From positions 1 through 64,000 of the forward strand of contig DATAUE010000138.1 in the NCBI GenBank assembly GCA_036268425.1: a stretch of 64,000 bases of DNA. The letters are read 5' to 3'. Position 1 is the stretch's first letter, and each line of letters opens with the position of its first letter. Below, piece after piece: positions 39,563 through 48,797 of the stretch. This stretch comes from DATARH01 sp036268425. GTDB taxonomy: Bacteria; Pseudomonadota; Alphaproteobacteria; ATCC43930; CGMCC-115725. Made by a program: the position numbers and the translations under genes. The notes below the pieces were generated by a model. It was given only the letters and a program-made list of their open reading frames with translations, was not told the origin of the DNA and ran no database searches.

Positions 39563-40897
39563 TCAGGCCTGATAGACCAGTGCAAGACAGGTAATATCGT
39601 CTGACTGGTCAGCCTCGGCGGCGAATTCCGTCGTCGCGGAGAGCACCCGGGCGACCAGTTCGGCCGCGGTCTGCCCTCGCCCCGCCTCAAGCGCGTCCTC
39701 CAGCCGATGGTTGCCGAATTCCTCACCGGCCGGGTTGAACGCTTCGGTAATGCCGTCGCTGAACAGAAACAGCATATCCCCCGGTAGCAAAATCGTCTCG
39801 TCGATGCGATAGGGCATATCGGGCTCGATGCCGAACGGAATACCGGTGGCGCCGAGCTTGTCGCGGCCACCTTGCCCGCGCAGCAGATAGGGCGGGTTGT
39901 GCCCGGCATTGCAATAGCGCAACACGCCGGTCGTCAGGTCGAGCACGCCGTGAAACATCGTCACAAACATGCACGCGGTGTTCTGCGTCGCGAGCAGCCG
40001 ATTAGCCTCGACCATGCCGACCGCCATATCGGTGGCGCTGGTGATGCTGCGCATCACGGTGCGCGACACCGCCATAAACAGCGAGGCGGGAATGCCCTTG
40101 CCGGAAACATCCGCGACGGTTACGGCCAGCCGGTTCGGATCGACCAGAAAGAAATCGTAGAAATCGCCGCCAATCTCGCGCGCCGGGTGCATTTCGGCGT
40201 GCAGATCGATCCGCTCGGGTGGGCCGCCAGGCGGGAACGGTGCGGGCAAAATCGATTGCTGGATTTCCGCCGCCGCCTGCATTTCCTCACGGCGATTCTG
40301 CTTGGCGCGAATCTCGGCGGCCATGCCGGCAAAAGCGCGCGCAAAGCTCGCCAATTCGCCTGGCTGGTCGGCAAGTTCGTCGAGCATCACCGCATCGTAT
40401 TCATCACGGCCCAACGCCTCAGCGGCATATTTCAACCGCGCCAGCCAGCGATTCATATTGGCGACCTGCGCCCCGAGATCGCGGACGATCGACACTCCGA
40501 TCGACGGATACTCGGTGCTGAGCCGCATCAGGCTGTCCTGCTCGATGCGGACAACGATCAGGTAGGTACGCGCGACAATCGTCGCGGTGCGCGGCATGTC
40601 GGTGAACACGCCGAGTTCGCCGATGATGCGGTTGCGCCCGAGCGTCGCGACATGCACCGGCCCTGACGGCAACTCGACGAAAACGTCGACTTCGCCCTCG
40701 ACGATCACCAGGGCGAAGCTGCCGGGGTCGCCTTCGTGCATGATCGTAGTGCCGGCCGGGTAGGTCGCGAACCCACATTGCGCCGCTACCGCCAGCAGCG
40801 ACGCCCGGTCGAAGCGCGCAAACATCGGCGTCGGCGCGAGGATCTGCGCGATTTCCTCGGGCGGTGCCGCGAAGGCGCTGTCGGCTTGCAGCGACAT
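39563..40897 (-). CDS. PP2C (SpoIIE-type) phosphatase with N-terminal cyclic-nucleotide-binding domain
   Basis: A 444-residue protein. Residues about 20-140 are a cNMP-binding domain (FDRASLLAVAAQCGFATYPAGTTIMHEGDPG, GRNRIIGELGVFTDMPRTATIVA). A helical linker with EMQAAAEIQQSILPAPFPP, the standard lead-in, follows. The SpoIIE phosphatase fills the rest: EIGGDFYDFF, VADVSGKGIPASLFMA, FLFSDGITEAFN and QSDDITCLAL carry the metal-binding Asp residues. It should dephosphorylate the STAS protein and so reset the switch; the cNMP domain suggests control by a nucleotide or a redox-type ligand. Confidence 0.93.
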   Translation of the reverse strand: MSLQADSAFAAPPEEIAQILAPTPMFARFDRASLLAVAAQCGFATYPAGTTIMHEGDPGSFALVIVEGEVDVFVELPSGPVHVATLGRNRIIGELGVFTDMPRTATIVARTYLIVVRIEQDSLMRLSTEYPSIGVSIVRDLGAQVANMNRWLARLKYAAEALGRDEYDAVMLDELADQPGELASFARAFAGMAAEIRAKQNRREEMQAAAEIQQSILPAPFPPGGPPERIDLHAEMHPAREIGGDFYDFFLVDPNRLAVTVADVSGKGIPASLFMAVSRTVMRSITSATDMAVGMVEANRLLATQNTACMFVTMFHGVLDLTTGVLRYCNAGHNPPYLLRGQGGRDKLGATGIPFGIEPDMPYRIDETILLPGDMLFLFSDGITEAFNPAGEEFGNHRLEDALEAGRGQTAAELVARVLSATTEFAAEADQSDDITCLALVYQA

Positions 40898-40944
40898 GGT
40901 GCGAGCGGCGATCCCGGTTTTGCGTCGGTGCCGATTGCCGCCGG

Positions 40945-42663
40945 CTAACGGCCGGAGCGCACGAGCCGGCCCGGCCGAGCGCCGGTTTCCTCGCCGTTCT
41001 CGAACACCGGCGTGCCGGCGACGAGCGTCGCACGGTAGCCGTCGACGCGCTGCACCAGCCGGCGTCCGCCGGCCGGCAGGTCATGCACGACTTCCGGCTG
41101 ACGCAGGTTCAACCGATCGAAATCGATCAGGTTGACGTCGGCGCGCAGCCCCGGCGCCAGGCGGCCGCGATCCCGGAAGCCAAAGAAATCGGCGGTCTCG
41201 CTGGTCTGCATCTTGACGAGTTGCGGCAGCGGCAGGCCCGGCCCGCGGCGACGGTCTCGCCCCCAATGGGTCAGCATGAAGCTTGGCACGCTGGCATCGA
41301 CAATCGCGCCACAATGCGCGCCGCCATCGCTGAGGCCGAGCAACGTCGCCGAGTCGCTCAGCATGTCGCGTACGGTCGTGTGATCGCCGTAGGTGTAGTT
41401 GACGATCGGAAAGAACAGAAAGCGGTCGAGGCCCTCGGTCAGGTAATCGTAGGCAACTTCCTGCGGGGTCGAATTGCCCCGCGCCGCGATCGCCGCGATG
41501 CTCTTGTCTTCCGACGGTTCGTAATCAGGCGTGGCGCCGGCCATTACATACATGCGGTCCCAGCGTCCGACCATGTTCTGCCGTGCCTGCGACAGCCGCG
41601 CGAGCTGCCGTTCCGACGGCTCTTCCGAGAGGAGCTGACGGCGGATTTCCGGATCGCGCATGCGCTGCAGCCGCTCCTGCGGCGACAGCGAATCGAGCGG
41701 AATGTAGCTCGGGCGGATCGAGAACGGGTTGAACGACCCGGCGATGCCGAGGATCACTCCGACCGGACGGCCGGCGACCTGGGCGGTGATGTTGCCGCCT
41801 TTGGCGCGCGCCTGATGCACGCCGGTCATCAGCCGCTTCCAGCGCTCCGGGTCCTTGGTGCGGTCGGTCAGCAGAAACCACACCGGACGGCCGGTTTCCT
41901 TCGAAAGCCGCGTCATCCAATCGAGTTCGGCCGCTTCGTCGACAAAGTCGCTGTTCATGCCGAACGCGCCTCTGCGAGTGGCGCCGAGCGCCTGCCCGAT
42001 ACCGAACAATTCGGCTTCTTCGGCGAAATGGCCGGGGACGAGGTCGCCCTGGTTTGTCTTATGCGAATAGGTACGCGAGGTCGTAAAGCCGAATGCACCG
42101 GCGCGCAGCGCCTCCTCCGTCAACCGCTTCATCTCAGCGATATCGGCCGGGGTGGCCGCTTCGCGGTCGATGGCACGCTGCCCCATGACGAACACGCGCA
42201 GTGGATGATGCGGAATCTGCGCGCCGATATCGATCGTGCGCGGCAGCCGGTCGAGCGCATCGAGATATTCGGGGAAACTCTCCCAATCCCACTTAAGGCC
42301 CTCGGCAAGGGCAGTGCCGGGGATGTCCTCGATCGCTTCCATCAAATCGATCAGCCCGGCCTGATGTTCGCGCCGCACCGGCGCAAACCCGACGCCGCAA
42401 TTTCCGAACAGAATCGTGGTCACGCCATGCCAGGAAGACGGCGCCAGCACCGGGTCCCAGGTCGCCTGACCATCGTAATGCGTGTGAACGTCGACCCAAC
42501 CAGGAGTGACGAGCAGACCGTTCGCATCGATTTCCCGCTTGCCCGGCCCCGCCTTGCCACCGACCGCCACGAGCTTGTCGCCGTCGATCGCGACGTCACC
42601 AACAAGTTCCGGAGCGCCGGTGCCGTCGAGAATCGTGCCGCCGCGAATGACGATATCATGCAT
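40945..42663 (-). CDS. Amidohydrolase of the N-acyl-D-amino-acid deacylase type
   Basis: A 572-residue metal-dependent hydrolase: MHDIVIRGGTILDGTG, PGWVDVHTHYDGQATWDP (metal ligands H-x-H), GNCGVGFAP and a C-terminal GRLAPGLRADVNLIDFDRL. The layout is that of D-aminoacylase-like amidohydrolases, which deacylate N-acyl-D-amino acids; the exact substrate is uncertain. It is monocistronic by appearance, with 129 gene-free bases upstream. Confidence 0.88.
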   Translation of the reverse strand: MHDIVIRGGTILDGTGAPELVGDVAIDGDKLVAVGGKAGPGKREIDANGLLVTPGWVDVHTHYDGQATWDPVLAPSSWHGVTTILFGNCGVGFAPVRREHQAGLIDLMEAIEDIPGTALAEGLKWDWESFPEYLDALDRLPRTIDIGAQIPHHPLRVFVMGQRAIDREAATPADIAEMKRLTEEALRAGAFGFTTSRTYSHKTNQGDLVPGHFAEEAELFGIGQALGATRRGAFGMNSDFVDEAAELDWMTRLSKETGRPVWFLLTDRTKDPERWKRLMTGVHQARAKGGNITAQVAGRPVGVILGIAGSFNPFSIRPSYIPLDSLSPQERLQRMRDPEIRRQLLSEEPSERQLARLSQARQNMVGRWDRMYVMAGATPDYEPSEDKSIAAIAARGNSTPQEVAYDYLTEGLDRFLFFPIVNYTYGDHTTVRDMLSDSATLLGLSDGGAHCGAIVDASVPSFMLTHWGRDRRRGPGLPLPQLVKMQTSETADFFGFRDRGRLAPGLRADVNLIDFDRLNLRQPEVVHDLPAGGRRLVQRVDGYRATLVAGTPVFENGEETGARPGRLVRSGR

Positions 42664-42792
42664 CGATAATTCTCCTGGGTTCGCAGGTGCCGTCGCGCGC
42701 GGCGATTACCGGCGGTTCACCGCCGCCACCTCGCCAAACGCGATGTTGGCCCCTTTGGTTGGGGCCACTATAGCGGAAAAGACAAAGGTGAA

Positions 42793-43350
42793 TCACGCCT
42801 CAACCGCACCGCTGGCCCGCGACCACGGGGGAGCCAGCGCGAGAATACGGGGATAGACGGGACAGTCCGGTTCATGCGCGCCCGGCAGGTAGCCGAGGCT
42901 CATCAGGAACTCGCCGACAATCAGCCCACCGGTAAAACGGAAGGTGCGGCGGAACAGCCGCGTCCATTCCTCAGGCGGCAGCGGATGATTCGCCTCCAGC
43001 CAGCGATGAAATGAGCCGTGCGACACACGCAACTCCTGGATGCGCCGGGCATTGGCAATCACCGCTTCGATCTTGAGCCGGTTGCGCACGATGCCGGCAT
43101 CGCCCAGCAGCCGGGCGACATCGGCTTCACCGAAATCCGCGACACCATCCACCGCGAAATCGGCAAAGGCGGCGCGAAACGCCGGCCGCTTCTGCAAGAC
43201 GGTCAGCCACGACAGCCCCGCCTGATTGATCTCCAATACGAGCCGCTCGAACAGCACCGCCTCGTCAAGGGCGGGAAAGCCGTATTCCGCGTCGTGGTAT
43301 GGCCCGTGCAGCTTGTGCCCGGGCGCGGCCAAACAGTAAGCAGCGCTCAT
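42793..43350 (-). CDS. tag: DNA-3-methyladenine glycosylase I
   Basis: A 185-residue base-excision enzyme that removes 3-methyladenine. YHDAEYGFPALDEAVLFERLVLEINQAGLSWLTVLQKRPAFR is highly diagnostic; a Cys near the N-terminus (AAYC), the His of YHD and the His and Cys of AHEPDC are the expected zinc ligands. ATG 43350 is chosen; two ATGs further up are possible. It sits between the amidohydrolase and DUF1467 genes. Confidence 0.93.
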   Translation of the reverse strand: MSAAYCLAAPGHKLHGPYHDAEYGFPALDEAVLFERLVLEINQAGLSWLTVLQKRPAFRAAFADFAVDGVADFGEADVARLLGDAGIVRNRLKIEAVIANARRIQELRVSHGSFHRWLEANHPLPPEEWTRLFRRTFRFTGGLIVGEFLMSLGYLPGAHEPDCPVYPRILALAPPWSRASGAVEA

Positions 43351-43407
43351 GCCGCGGATCATCCGGGATCGGCAACCACAACGCCAGATTTTCAATGCCG
43401 CGGCAGG

Positions 43408-43653
43408 TTACGAGTCGCGGAAACTGAACCACGGTTCGCTTACGACGACGTGAATGCCGACCCAGATCACCGCCGCGATCACGCTGGTCAGCGCCAGTTT
43501 CCGCAGCAGCAGCGGCTTACGCGGCGCGCCGGCGGCATGACCCAGTTCGCCCGGCTCGGTCGGGGTGACCCACAGCGGCAGGATTGCGAACAACGTGATC
43601 CACCAGACCAGAATGTAAATGACGACACCGGTCAACCAACCCATCGCATCCAT
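43408..43653 (-). CDS. DUF1467 family membrane protein
   Basis: An 81-residue protein with two transmembrane helices: WLTGVVIYILVWWITLFAILPLWV and LALTSVIAAVIWVGIHVVV. The N-terminal W-W-x-x-L-F-A-I-L-P-L pattern is that of DUF1467, found next to mce and rnj in many alphaproteobacteria. Start is ATG 43653 or 43644. Function unknown. Confidence 0.9.
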   Translation of the reverse strand: MDAMGWLTGVVIYILVWWITLFAILPLWVTPTEPGELGHAAGAPRKPLLLRKLALTSVIAAVIWVGIHVVVSEPWFSFRDS

Positions 43654-43683
43654 ACCTATCGGCGGTGCGCGCTCAGCGCCCCT

Positions 43684-44088
43684 CTAAACCTGCTCCAGCT
43701 CGATCAAGGTGCCGCAGAAATCCTTGGGGTGAAGAAACAGCACGGGCTTGTCGTGCGCGCCGATTTTCGGCTCGCGGTCGCCGAGCACTCGTGCTCCCGC
43801 AGCACAAAGCCGGTCACGAGCCGCGATCAGATCGTCGACTTCGTAGCACAGATGGTGCATGCCGCCTGACGGGTTGCGATCGAGAAAACCCTGCACCGGC
43901 GACTCCGGTCCCAGCGGCTCCAATAACTCGATCTTGCTGTTCGGCAGATCGACAAACACCACCGTAACGCCATGCGCCGGCAGCGCCAGCGGCGCGGAAA
44001 CCTCGGCGCCCAACGCATCGCGGTACAGCGCGGCAGCCGCAGCAAGCCGCGGCACGACAATCGCGACATGGTTCAGCCGACCGATCAC
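43684..44088 (-). CDS. mce: Methylmalonyl-CoA epimerase
   Basis: A 134-residue vicinal-oxygen-chelate protein that interconverts (R)- and (S)-methylmalonyl-CoA in propionyl-CoA breakdown. It begins IGRLNHVAIVVPRLAAAAALYRDALGA and contains SKIELLEPLGP, GGMHHLCYEVDD and GTLIELEQV; His and Glu residues at these positions bind the metal. The start is GTG with GAGG upstream. It lies in the conserved rnj-mce-DUF1467 order. Confidence 0.94.
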   Translation of the reverse strand: MIGRLNHVAIVVPRLAAAAALYRDALGAEVSAPLALPAHGVTVVFVDLPNSKIELLEPLGPESPVQGFLDRNPSGGMHHLCYEVDDLIAARDRLCAAGARVLGDREPKIGAHDKPVLFLHPKDFCGTLIELEQV

Positions 44089-44097
44089 GCCACGGCC

Positions 44098-45798
44098 TCA
44101 CAGCCGCACAAGCTGGATGTCGATCAGCGGGCGCTTGCCAAAACGTTCATTGATGCCGCGGCGCAGTACCCGGCGCGCCGCGTCGCGCAACGCGTTGTCG
44201 TCCTGCCGCAGCGGCGCCGGCAATCCTTCCATCGCGTCACTCAGCGCGCTACACAACCGCGCCACCGGCTCCTCCGTCGCCTCGGCGAGCCCGATCAGAC
44301 TGACCTGCGGCGGCGCGGCGAGCAAGCCGCGGCGATCGACCACCAGAGTGGCAACAACGCTGCCGTCGCTGCCGACCCGGCGGCGCTGCTGCAACACCGC
44401 ACCGCGGATCGGCAACAGGCTCTTACCGTCGCTCCCGATTCGGCCGACCGGAATTTCCTCAAGCAGCGTACCACCATCCTGGTCGAGCCGGATCAGATGG
44501 CCGTTTTCGATCACCAGCGCCTCCGGCACCTGGCATTGCAGCGCAAGCTGCGCGTGACTCAGCAGGTGGCGCATTTCGCCATGCACCGGAATTGCAACCT
44601 GCGGCCGCACCATCTGATACATCCGCACCAGTTCGTCGCGCGCCGGATGCCCCGAGACATGCACGAAATGGTCTTCTTCGCTGACCACCTCGACGCCAAG
44701 CCGCACCAGGGCGTTGTGCAGCCGACCGATCGATTTTTCGTTACCCGGAATGATCCGCGACGAAAAAATCACCGCATCGCCCGGTTCCAGCGTGACGTTG
44801 GGATGGTCGTCGCGCGCGATGCGGGCCAATGCCGCGCGCGGCTCGCCCTGGCTGCCGGTGCAGATCAGCAGGATCTTGTCGCGCGGCACATAGCCGGCTT
44901 CGTCCTCGGTCAGAAACGCCGGCACATCGGCGAGATAGCCGTTGTCGCGCGCTGCCTTGTCCATCCGCCACAGCGACCGGCCGACCAGCGCAACATCGCG
45001 ATCATGCGCCCGCGCCGCCTTGGCGATCGTCGCCAGCCGCGCCACGTTCGAGGCGAAGCACGCGACCGCGATACGACCGTCATAATTTCCGATCAGTTCG
45101 CTCAGCGAGTCCTGCAACTCGCCTTCCGAACCGGAGGTGCCAGGCTTTAGCGCGTTGGTCGAATCGCAGACGATCGCGAGCACGCCCTCATCGCCCACCT
45201 CGCGCAGCCGCGCCTCGTCGGTCGTGTCGCCGATTACCGGGTCGGGATCGAGCTTCCAGTCGCCGGTATGCAGCACCGTCCCCGCCGAGGTGCGGATCAC
45301 CACGGCGTTCGGCTCGGGGATCGAATGGGTCAGCGTAATCAATTCGAGGTCAAACGGGCCGATTTCAAAACGGCCCGACATCGGCACGATGTTGATCGTC
45401 ACTTTGTCGCTGAGCCGCGCTTCGACGAGTTTGGCGCGCAGCAATGACGCGGTAAACGGCGTCGCCCAGATCGGGCATTGCAGTTGCGGCCACAAATAGG
45501 GAATGGCGCCGATATGGTCTTCATGGGCATGCGTTGCGACAATGCCGAGCAGCCGGTCGCGGCGCGCCGCGATAAAGGCCGGGTCGGCCATGATCACATC
45601 CACCCCCGGCTGGTGCTCCTCCTCGCCAAAGGTCACGCCGCAATCGAGTATCAGCCATTGGCCGCGATAGCCGTAGAGATTGAGATTCATCCCAATCTCG
45701 CCGGAACCGCCGAGCGGCAAGAAATAAAGCGCGTCGGGATCGTGCGAGTCCGCCGCCGGGTTCTGCTCCCTTCCGGGTTGCACCGCCGACCGGCTCAT
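44098..45798 (-). CDS. rnj: Ribonuclease J
   Basis: A 566-residue metallo-beta-lactamase/beta-CASP ribonuclease used in rRNA processing and mRNA decay. LPLGGSGEIGMNLNLYGYRG opens the fold, THAHEDHIGAIPYL (residues 89-102) carries the zinc ligands, and SGHPARDEL is the beta-CASP motif; a C-terminal domain completes it. The start overlaps the coaX stop as ATGA. Confidence 0.96.
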   Translation of the reverse strand: MSRSAVQPGREQNPAADSHDPDALYFLPLGGSGEIGMNLNLYGYRGQWLILDCGVTFGEEEHQPGVDVIMADPAFIAARRDRLLGIVATHAHEDHIGAIPYLWPQLQCPIWATPFTASLLRAKLVEARLSDKVTINIVPMSGRFEIGPFDLELITLTHSIPEPNAVVIRTSAGTVLHTGDWKLDPDPVIGDTTDEARLREVGDEGVLAIVCDSTNALKPGTSGSEGELQDSLSELIGNYDGRIAVACFASNVARLATIAKAARAHDRDVALVGRSLWRMDKAARDNGYLADVPAFLTEDEAGYVPRDKILLICTGSQGEPRAALARIARDDHPNVTLEPGDAVIFSSRIIPGNEKSIGRLHNALVRLGVEVVSEEDHFVHVSGHPARDELVRMYQMVRPQVAIPVHGEMRHLLSHAQLALQCQVPEALVIENGHLIRLDQDGGTLLEEIPVGRIGSDGKSLLPIRGAVLQQRRRVGSDGSVVATLVVDRRGLLAAPPQVSLIGLAEATEEPVARLCSALSDAMEGLPAPLRQDDNALRDAARRVLRRGINERFGKRPLIDIQLVRL

Positions 45799-46568
45799 CG
45801 GTTGCTGTTATGCCGATAGATCAGCCGCAGCCCCCACAACGTCAAATCGGCATCGACCGTATCGATCGCGTCGGTCGCGCCGGCAAAGAGCGGCGCCAAA
45901 CCACCGGTTGCGACGACACTCATCGCCTCGCCACGCTCGTTCCGGATGCGCCGCACCAATCCTTCGATCAATCCGATATAACCCCAGAAAACGCCCGACT
46001 GCATCGCCGGAACGGTGCTGCGCCCGACGATCGTCGGCGGGCGCTTGATGGTAATGCGCGGCAGCTGCGCCGCCGCCATTTCCAACGCATGCAATGACAG
46101 GTTGATCCCCGGCGCAATGATCCCACCGCAGTAATTACCGGCGCCGTCGATGACGTCAAAGGTCGTCGCCGTGCCGAAATCGACGACGATCAACGGCGGT
46201 GCGTGGCGGTCCTGCGCGGCCACCGCATCGGCGACCCGGTCGGCCCCCGCCTCCTCCGGCCGCTCGATATCGATCAGGATTGGCAACCGGCAAGCCGGCC
46301 GGCCGACGACCAGCGGCTCGCAGTTGAAATAACGCTGACAAAGCTGCAGCAGGTTGAAATTTGCCTCGGGCACGACGTTGGCGATGATGCACGCGTCGAT
46401 AATGTCCGGCGCCAGCCCCGCCAGAGCCATCAACTGGGTCAACCAGATCGCATATTCGTCGGCGGTGCGCCGCGGATTGGTCGAGACCCGCCAGGAGGCA
46501 CGCAACGTGTCACCCTCATAGACCGCGAACACGCCGTTGGTATTTCCCGAATCGATGGCGAGCAGCAT
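45795..46568 (-). CDS. coaX: Type III pantothenate kinase
   Basis: A 257-residue enzyme for the first step of CoA synthesis. MLLAIDSGNTNGVFAVYEG is the phosphate 1 motif of the ASKHA fold, and GADRVADAVAA, VVDFGTATTFDVID and GGIIAPGI are also diagnostic. It lies between birA and rnj as in most alphaproteobacteria. Confidence 0.96.
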   Translation of the reverse strand: MLLAIDSGNTNGVFAVYEGDTLRASWRVSTNPRRTADEYAIWLTQLMALAGLAPDIIDACIIANVVPEANFNLLQLCQRYFNCEPLVVGRPACRLPILIDIERPEEAGADRVADAVAAQDRHAPPLIVVDFGTATTFDVIDGAGNYCGGIIAPGINLSLHALEMAAAQLPRITIKRPPTIVGRSTVPAMQSGVFWGYIGLIEGLVRRIRNERGEAMSVVATGGLAPLFAGATDAIDTVDADLTLWGLRLIYRHNSNR

Positions 46569-46580
46569 CGAGCGCCCTCC

Positions 46581-47339
46581 TCACCCGGCCGCCAGGAAAA
46601 TTTCACCGGCGGCGATGCGCCGGCGCCCTTCCGCGGCCTCCAGCACCAGCGCGCCATCCTGATCGAGATCGCAAAAGCGGCCGTAAAGCGTGCTGCGTTC
46701 GAGACGGACGCGGATGCCGTCGCCCAGCCCGCCGGCACCATCGAGCCAAGCCGCCCGTACCGGACCAAACCCTTCCTGCTGCCAGCACCGCTCCCAGCGG
46801 TCGAATTGCCGGGTAAATTCCGGCAACAGGTCTTCAGGGTCGATCGCGGCCCCGACGGCGGCGAGCGAAATTGCCGGATATTCGACCCCGCTCGGGGCCG
46901 ATGCGATGTTGACACCGATGCCGATCACGACGAAATCGACCCGGTCGCTGGCGGCTATTTCCGATTCGAGGAGGATGCCGGCGATCTTGCAGCCGTCGAG
47001 CAGTAGGTCGTTTGGCCATTTGAAGCGGAGCCGGTCTGCGAGCGGCGTCAAAACGCGCAGCGCCACGCCGAGCGCCACTGCCGCGACAAAACCGAGTTGC
47101 GCCGTGATGGCGGGCGGCTGGTCAGGCCGCAGCACCAGCGAGAGATAGAGATTGCCCGGCGGCGACTGCCAGACGCGACCGCGCCGGCCCCGGCCGCCGG
47201 TCTGCTCGCGGGCCCAAACCAGTGTCCCAGGCGGCGCGCCGGCGCGAGCCAGCGCCTTTGCTTCATCATTGGTGCTGCCGACCGCGGCAAAAGCGTGCAG
47301 GTGATACCCCGAGGGCAGCGCCAGCGCCGCGTCGCTCAT
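46581..47339 (-). CDS. birA: Biotin--[acetyl-CoA-carboxylase] ligase
   Basis: A 252-residue group I biotin protein ligase without the N-terminal DNA-binding domain. VGSTNDEAKALA, EQTGGRGRRGRVWQSPPGNLYLSL (the biotinyl-AMP loop with GRGRRG) and LRFKWPNDLLLDGCKIAGILLE are the family motifs. Its ATG overlaps the nuoN stop as ATGA, so it is translated with the end of the nuo operon. Confidence 0.96.
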   Translation of the reverse strand: MSDAALALPSGYHLHAFAAVGSTNDEAKALARAGAPPGTLVWAREQTGGRGRRGRVWQSPPGNLYLSLVLRPDQPPAITAQLGFVAAVALGVALRVLTPLADRLRFKWPNDLLLDGCKIAGILLESEIAASDRVDFVVIGIGVNIASAPSGVEYPAISLAAVGAAIDPEDLLPEFTRQFDRWERCWQQEGFGPVRAAWLDGAGGLGDGIRVRLERSTLYGRFCDLDQDGALVLEAAEGRRRIAAGEIFLAAG

Positions 47340-48787
47340 CGCGCAAACAGGGATGCCGCCGCCGCTCCGGCGCGCCCGACGATCGGATCGGGCATCAGAA
47401 TAAAGAACATCGTCAACAGCGCCGCCACGAGCAGCACCCCTTTGAGTTCGGGGGCAATCGGCCGATCGAACGGGGTCAATGCCTCGTCGAAATACATGAC
47501 CTTGACGATGCGCAGGTAATAAAATGCCCCGACGACGCTGGCGAGCACTCCGATGACCGCCAGCCCGACCATATGGGCTTCGATCGCCGCGAGAAATACA
47601 TAGAGCTTGCCGAAAAACCCGGCGGTCGGCGGAATGCCCGCCAGCGCGAACATGAAGATGCCGAGCGCCAACGCCAACCCCGGCTGGGTACGGCCAAGCC
47701 CGCTCAAATCAGAGATGTTCTCCACCATTCGGCCATTCTGGCGCATGCACAGGATGACCGACCAGGTGCCGAGGTTCATGAACAGGTAGATCGCCATATA
47801 GACGAGAATGCCGCGCACCCCGGCCGGGGTCGCCGCGGCCAGCCCGATCAGCGCGTAGCCGACGTGACCGATCGAGCTATAGGCCATCAGGCGCTTGATA
47901 TTGGTCTGCGCGATCGCCGCAACCGCGCCGAGGATCATCGACGCGATCGACAAAAACACGATGACCTGGCGCCATTCGACCAGCAACCCGCCAAACGGCT
48001 CGATCATAAAGCGGACAAACAGCGCGATCGCCGCGATCTTGGGCGCGACCGAAAAGAACGCGGTGACCGGGGTCGGCGCTCCCTCGTAGACATCGGGCGT
48101 CCACATATGAAACGGCACCGCTGACGCCTTGAAAGCCAGCCCGACCGTGACGAAAACCAGTCCGATGATCAGCCCGTTCGATGGTTTTGCGGCGCCTCCC
48201 AGCAGCCCGGCCAGCGCGGCAAAGCTGGTCGTGCCGGCAAACCCGTAGATGAGCGACGCGCCGTACAGCAGCATGCCCGAGGCCAGCGCGCCGAGGACGA
48301 AATATTTGAGCCCGGCTTCGGTCGAGCGCACCGAATCGCGATCAAAGCTGGCAACCACATATAGCGACAGGCTCTGCAATTCGAGGCCGAGATAAAGGGT
48401 GATCAGGTCGTTGGCCGAGATCATCACCATCATTCCGGTGGTGGCGAGCAACACCAGAACCGGAAACTCGAACCGCGCGATGCCGTGCTCTTCGTTGTAG
48501 CGCAATGCCATGATGATGCTGACCGCCGAGCCGATCAGCACCAGCACCTTCATAAACACCGCAAAGGCATCGGTCACGAACATGCCGTAGAACCCGTCGC
48601 GGTGTTCGATCCCGTATTTGCCGCACAGCACCAGCACCCCGAGCAGCACCGCCACCGCCAGCCAGGAGACGAGGCGGGTCGATCTCTCGCCGCGCAGCAC
48701 ACCAAGGATCAGCAGCACCATTGCGGCAACGGCGAGCGCTATCTCCGGCAAAGCCGGCATCATCGCGGGAAGCGGCGCCAAAGACAT
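47336..48787 (-). CDS. nuoN: NADH-quinone oxidoreductase subunit N
   Basis: A 483-residue antiporter-like membrane subunit of complex I with about 14 helices. Family features include YLGLELQSLSLYV, a Lys in the discontinuous helix (FKASAVPFHMWTPDVYEGAPTPVTAF) and NIKRLMAYSSIGHVGYALIG. Last gene of the nuo run; one of three proton-pumping channels. Confidence 0.97.
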   Translation of the reverse strand: MSLAPLPAMMPALPEIALAVAAMVLLILGVLRGERSTRLVSWLAVAVLLGVLVLCGKYGIEHRDGFYGMFVTDAFAVFMKVLVLIGSAVSIIMALRYNEEHGIARFEFPVLVLLATTGMMVMISANDLITLYLGLELQSLSLYVVASFDRDSVRSTEAGLKYFVLGALASGMLLYGASLIYGFAGTTSFAALAGLLGGAAKPSNGLIIGLVFVTVGLAFKASAVPFHMWTPDVYEGAPTPVTAFFSVAPKIAAIALFVRFMIEPFGGLLVEWRQVIVFLSIASMILGAVAAIAQTNIKRLMAYSSIGHVGYALIGLAAATPAGVRGILVYMAIYLFMNLGTWSVILCMRQNGRMVENISDLSGLGRTQPGLALALGIFMFALAGIPPTAGFFGKLYVFLAAIEAHMVGLAVIGVLASVVGAFYYLRIVKVMYFDEALTPFDRPIAPELKGVLLVAALLTMFFILMPDPIVGRAGAAAASLFAR

Positions 48788-48797
48788 CGATCGGATC

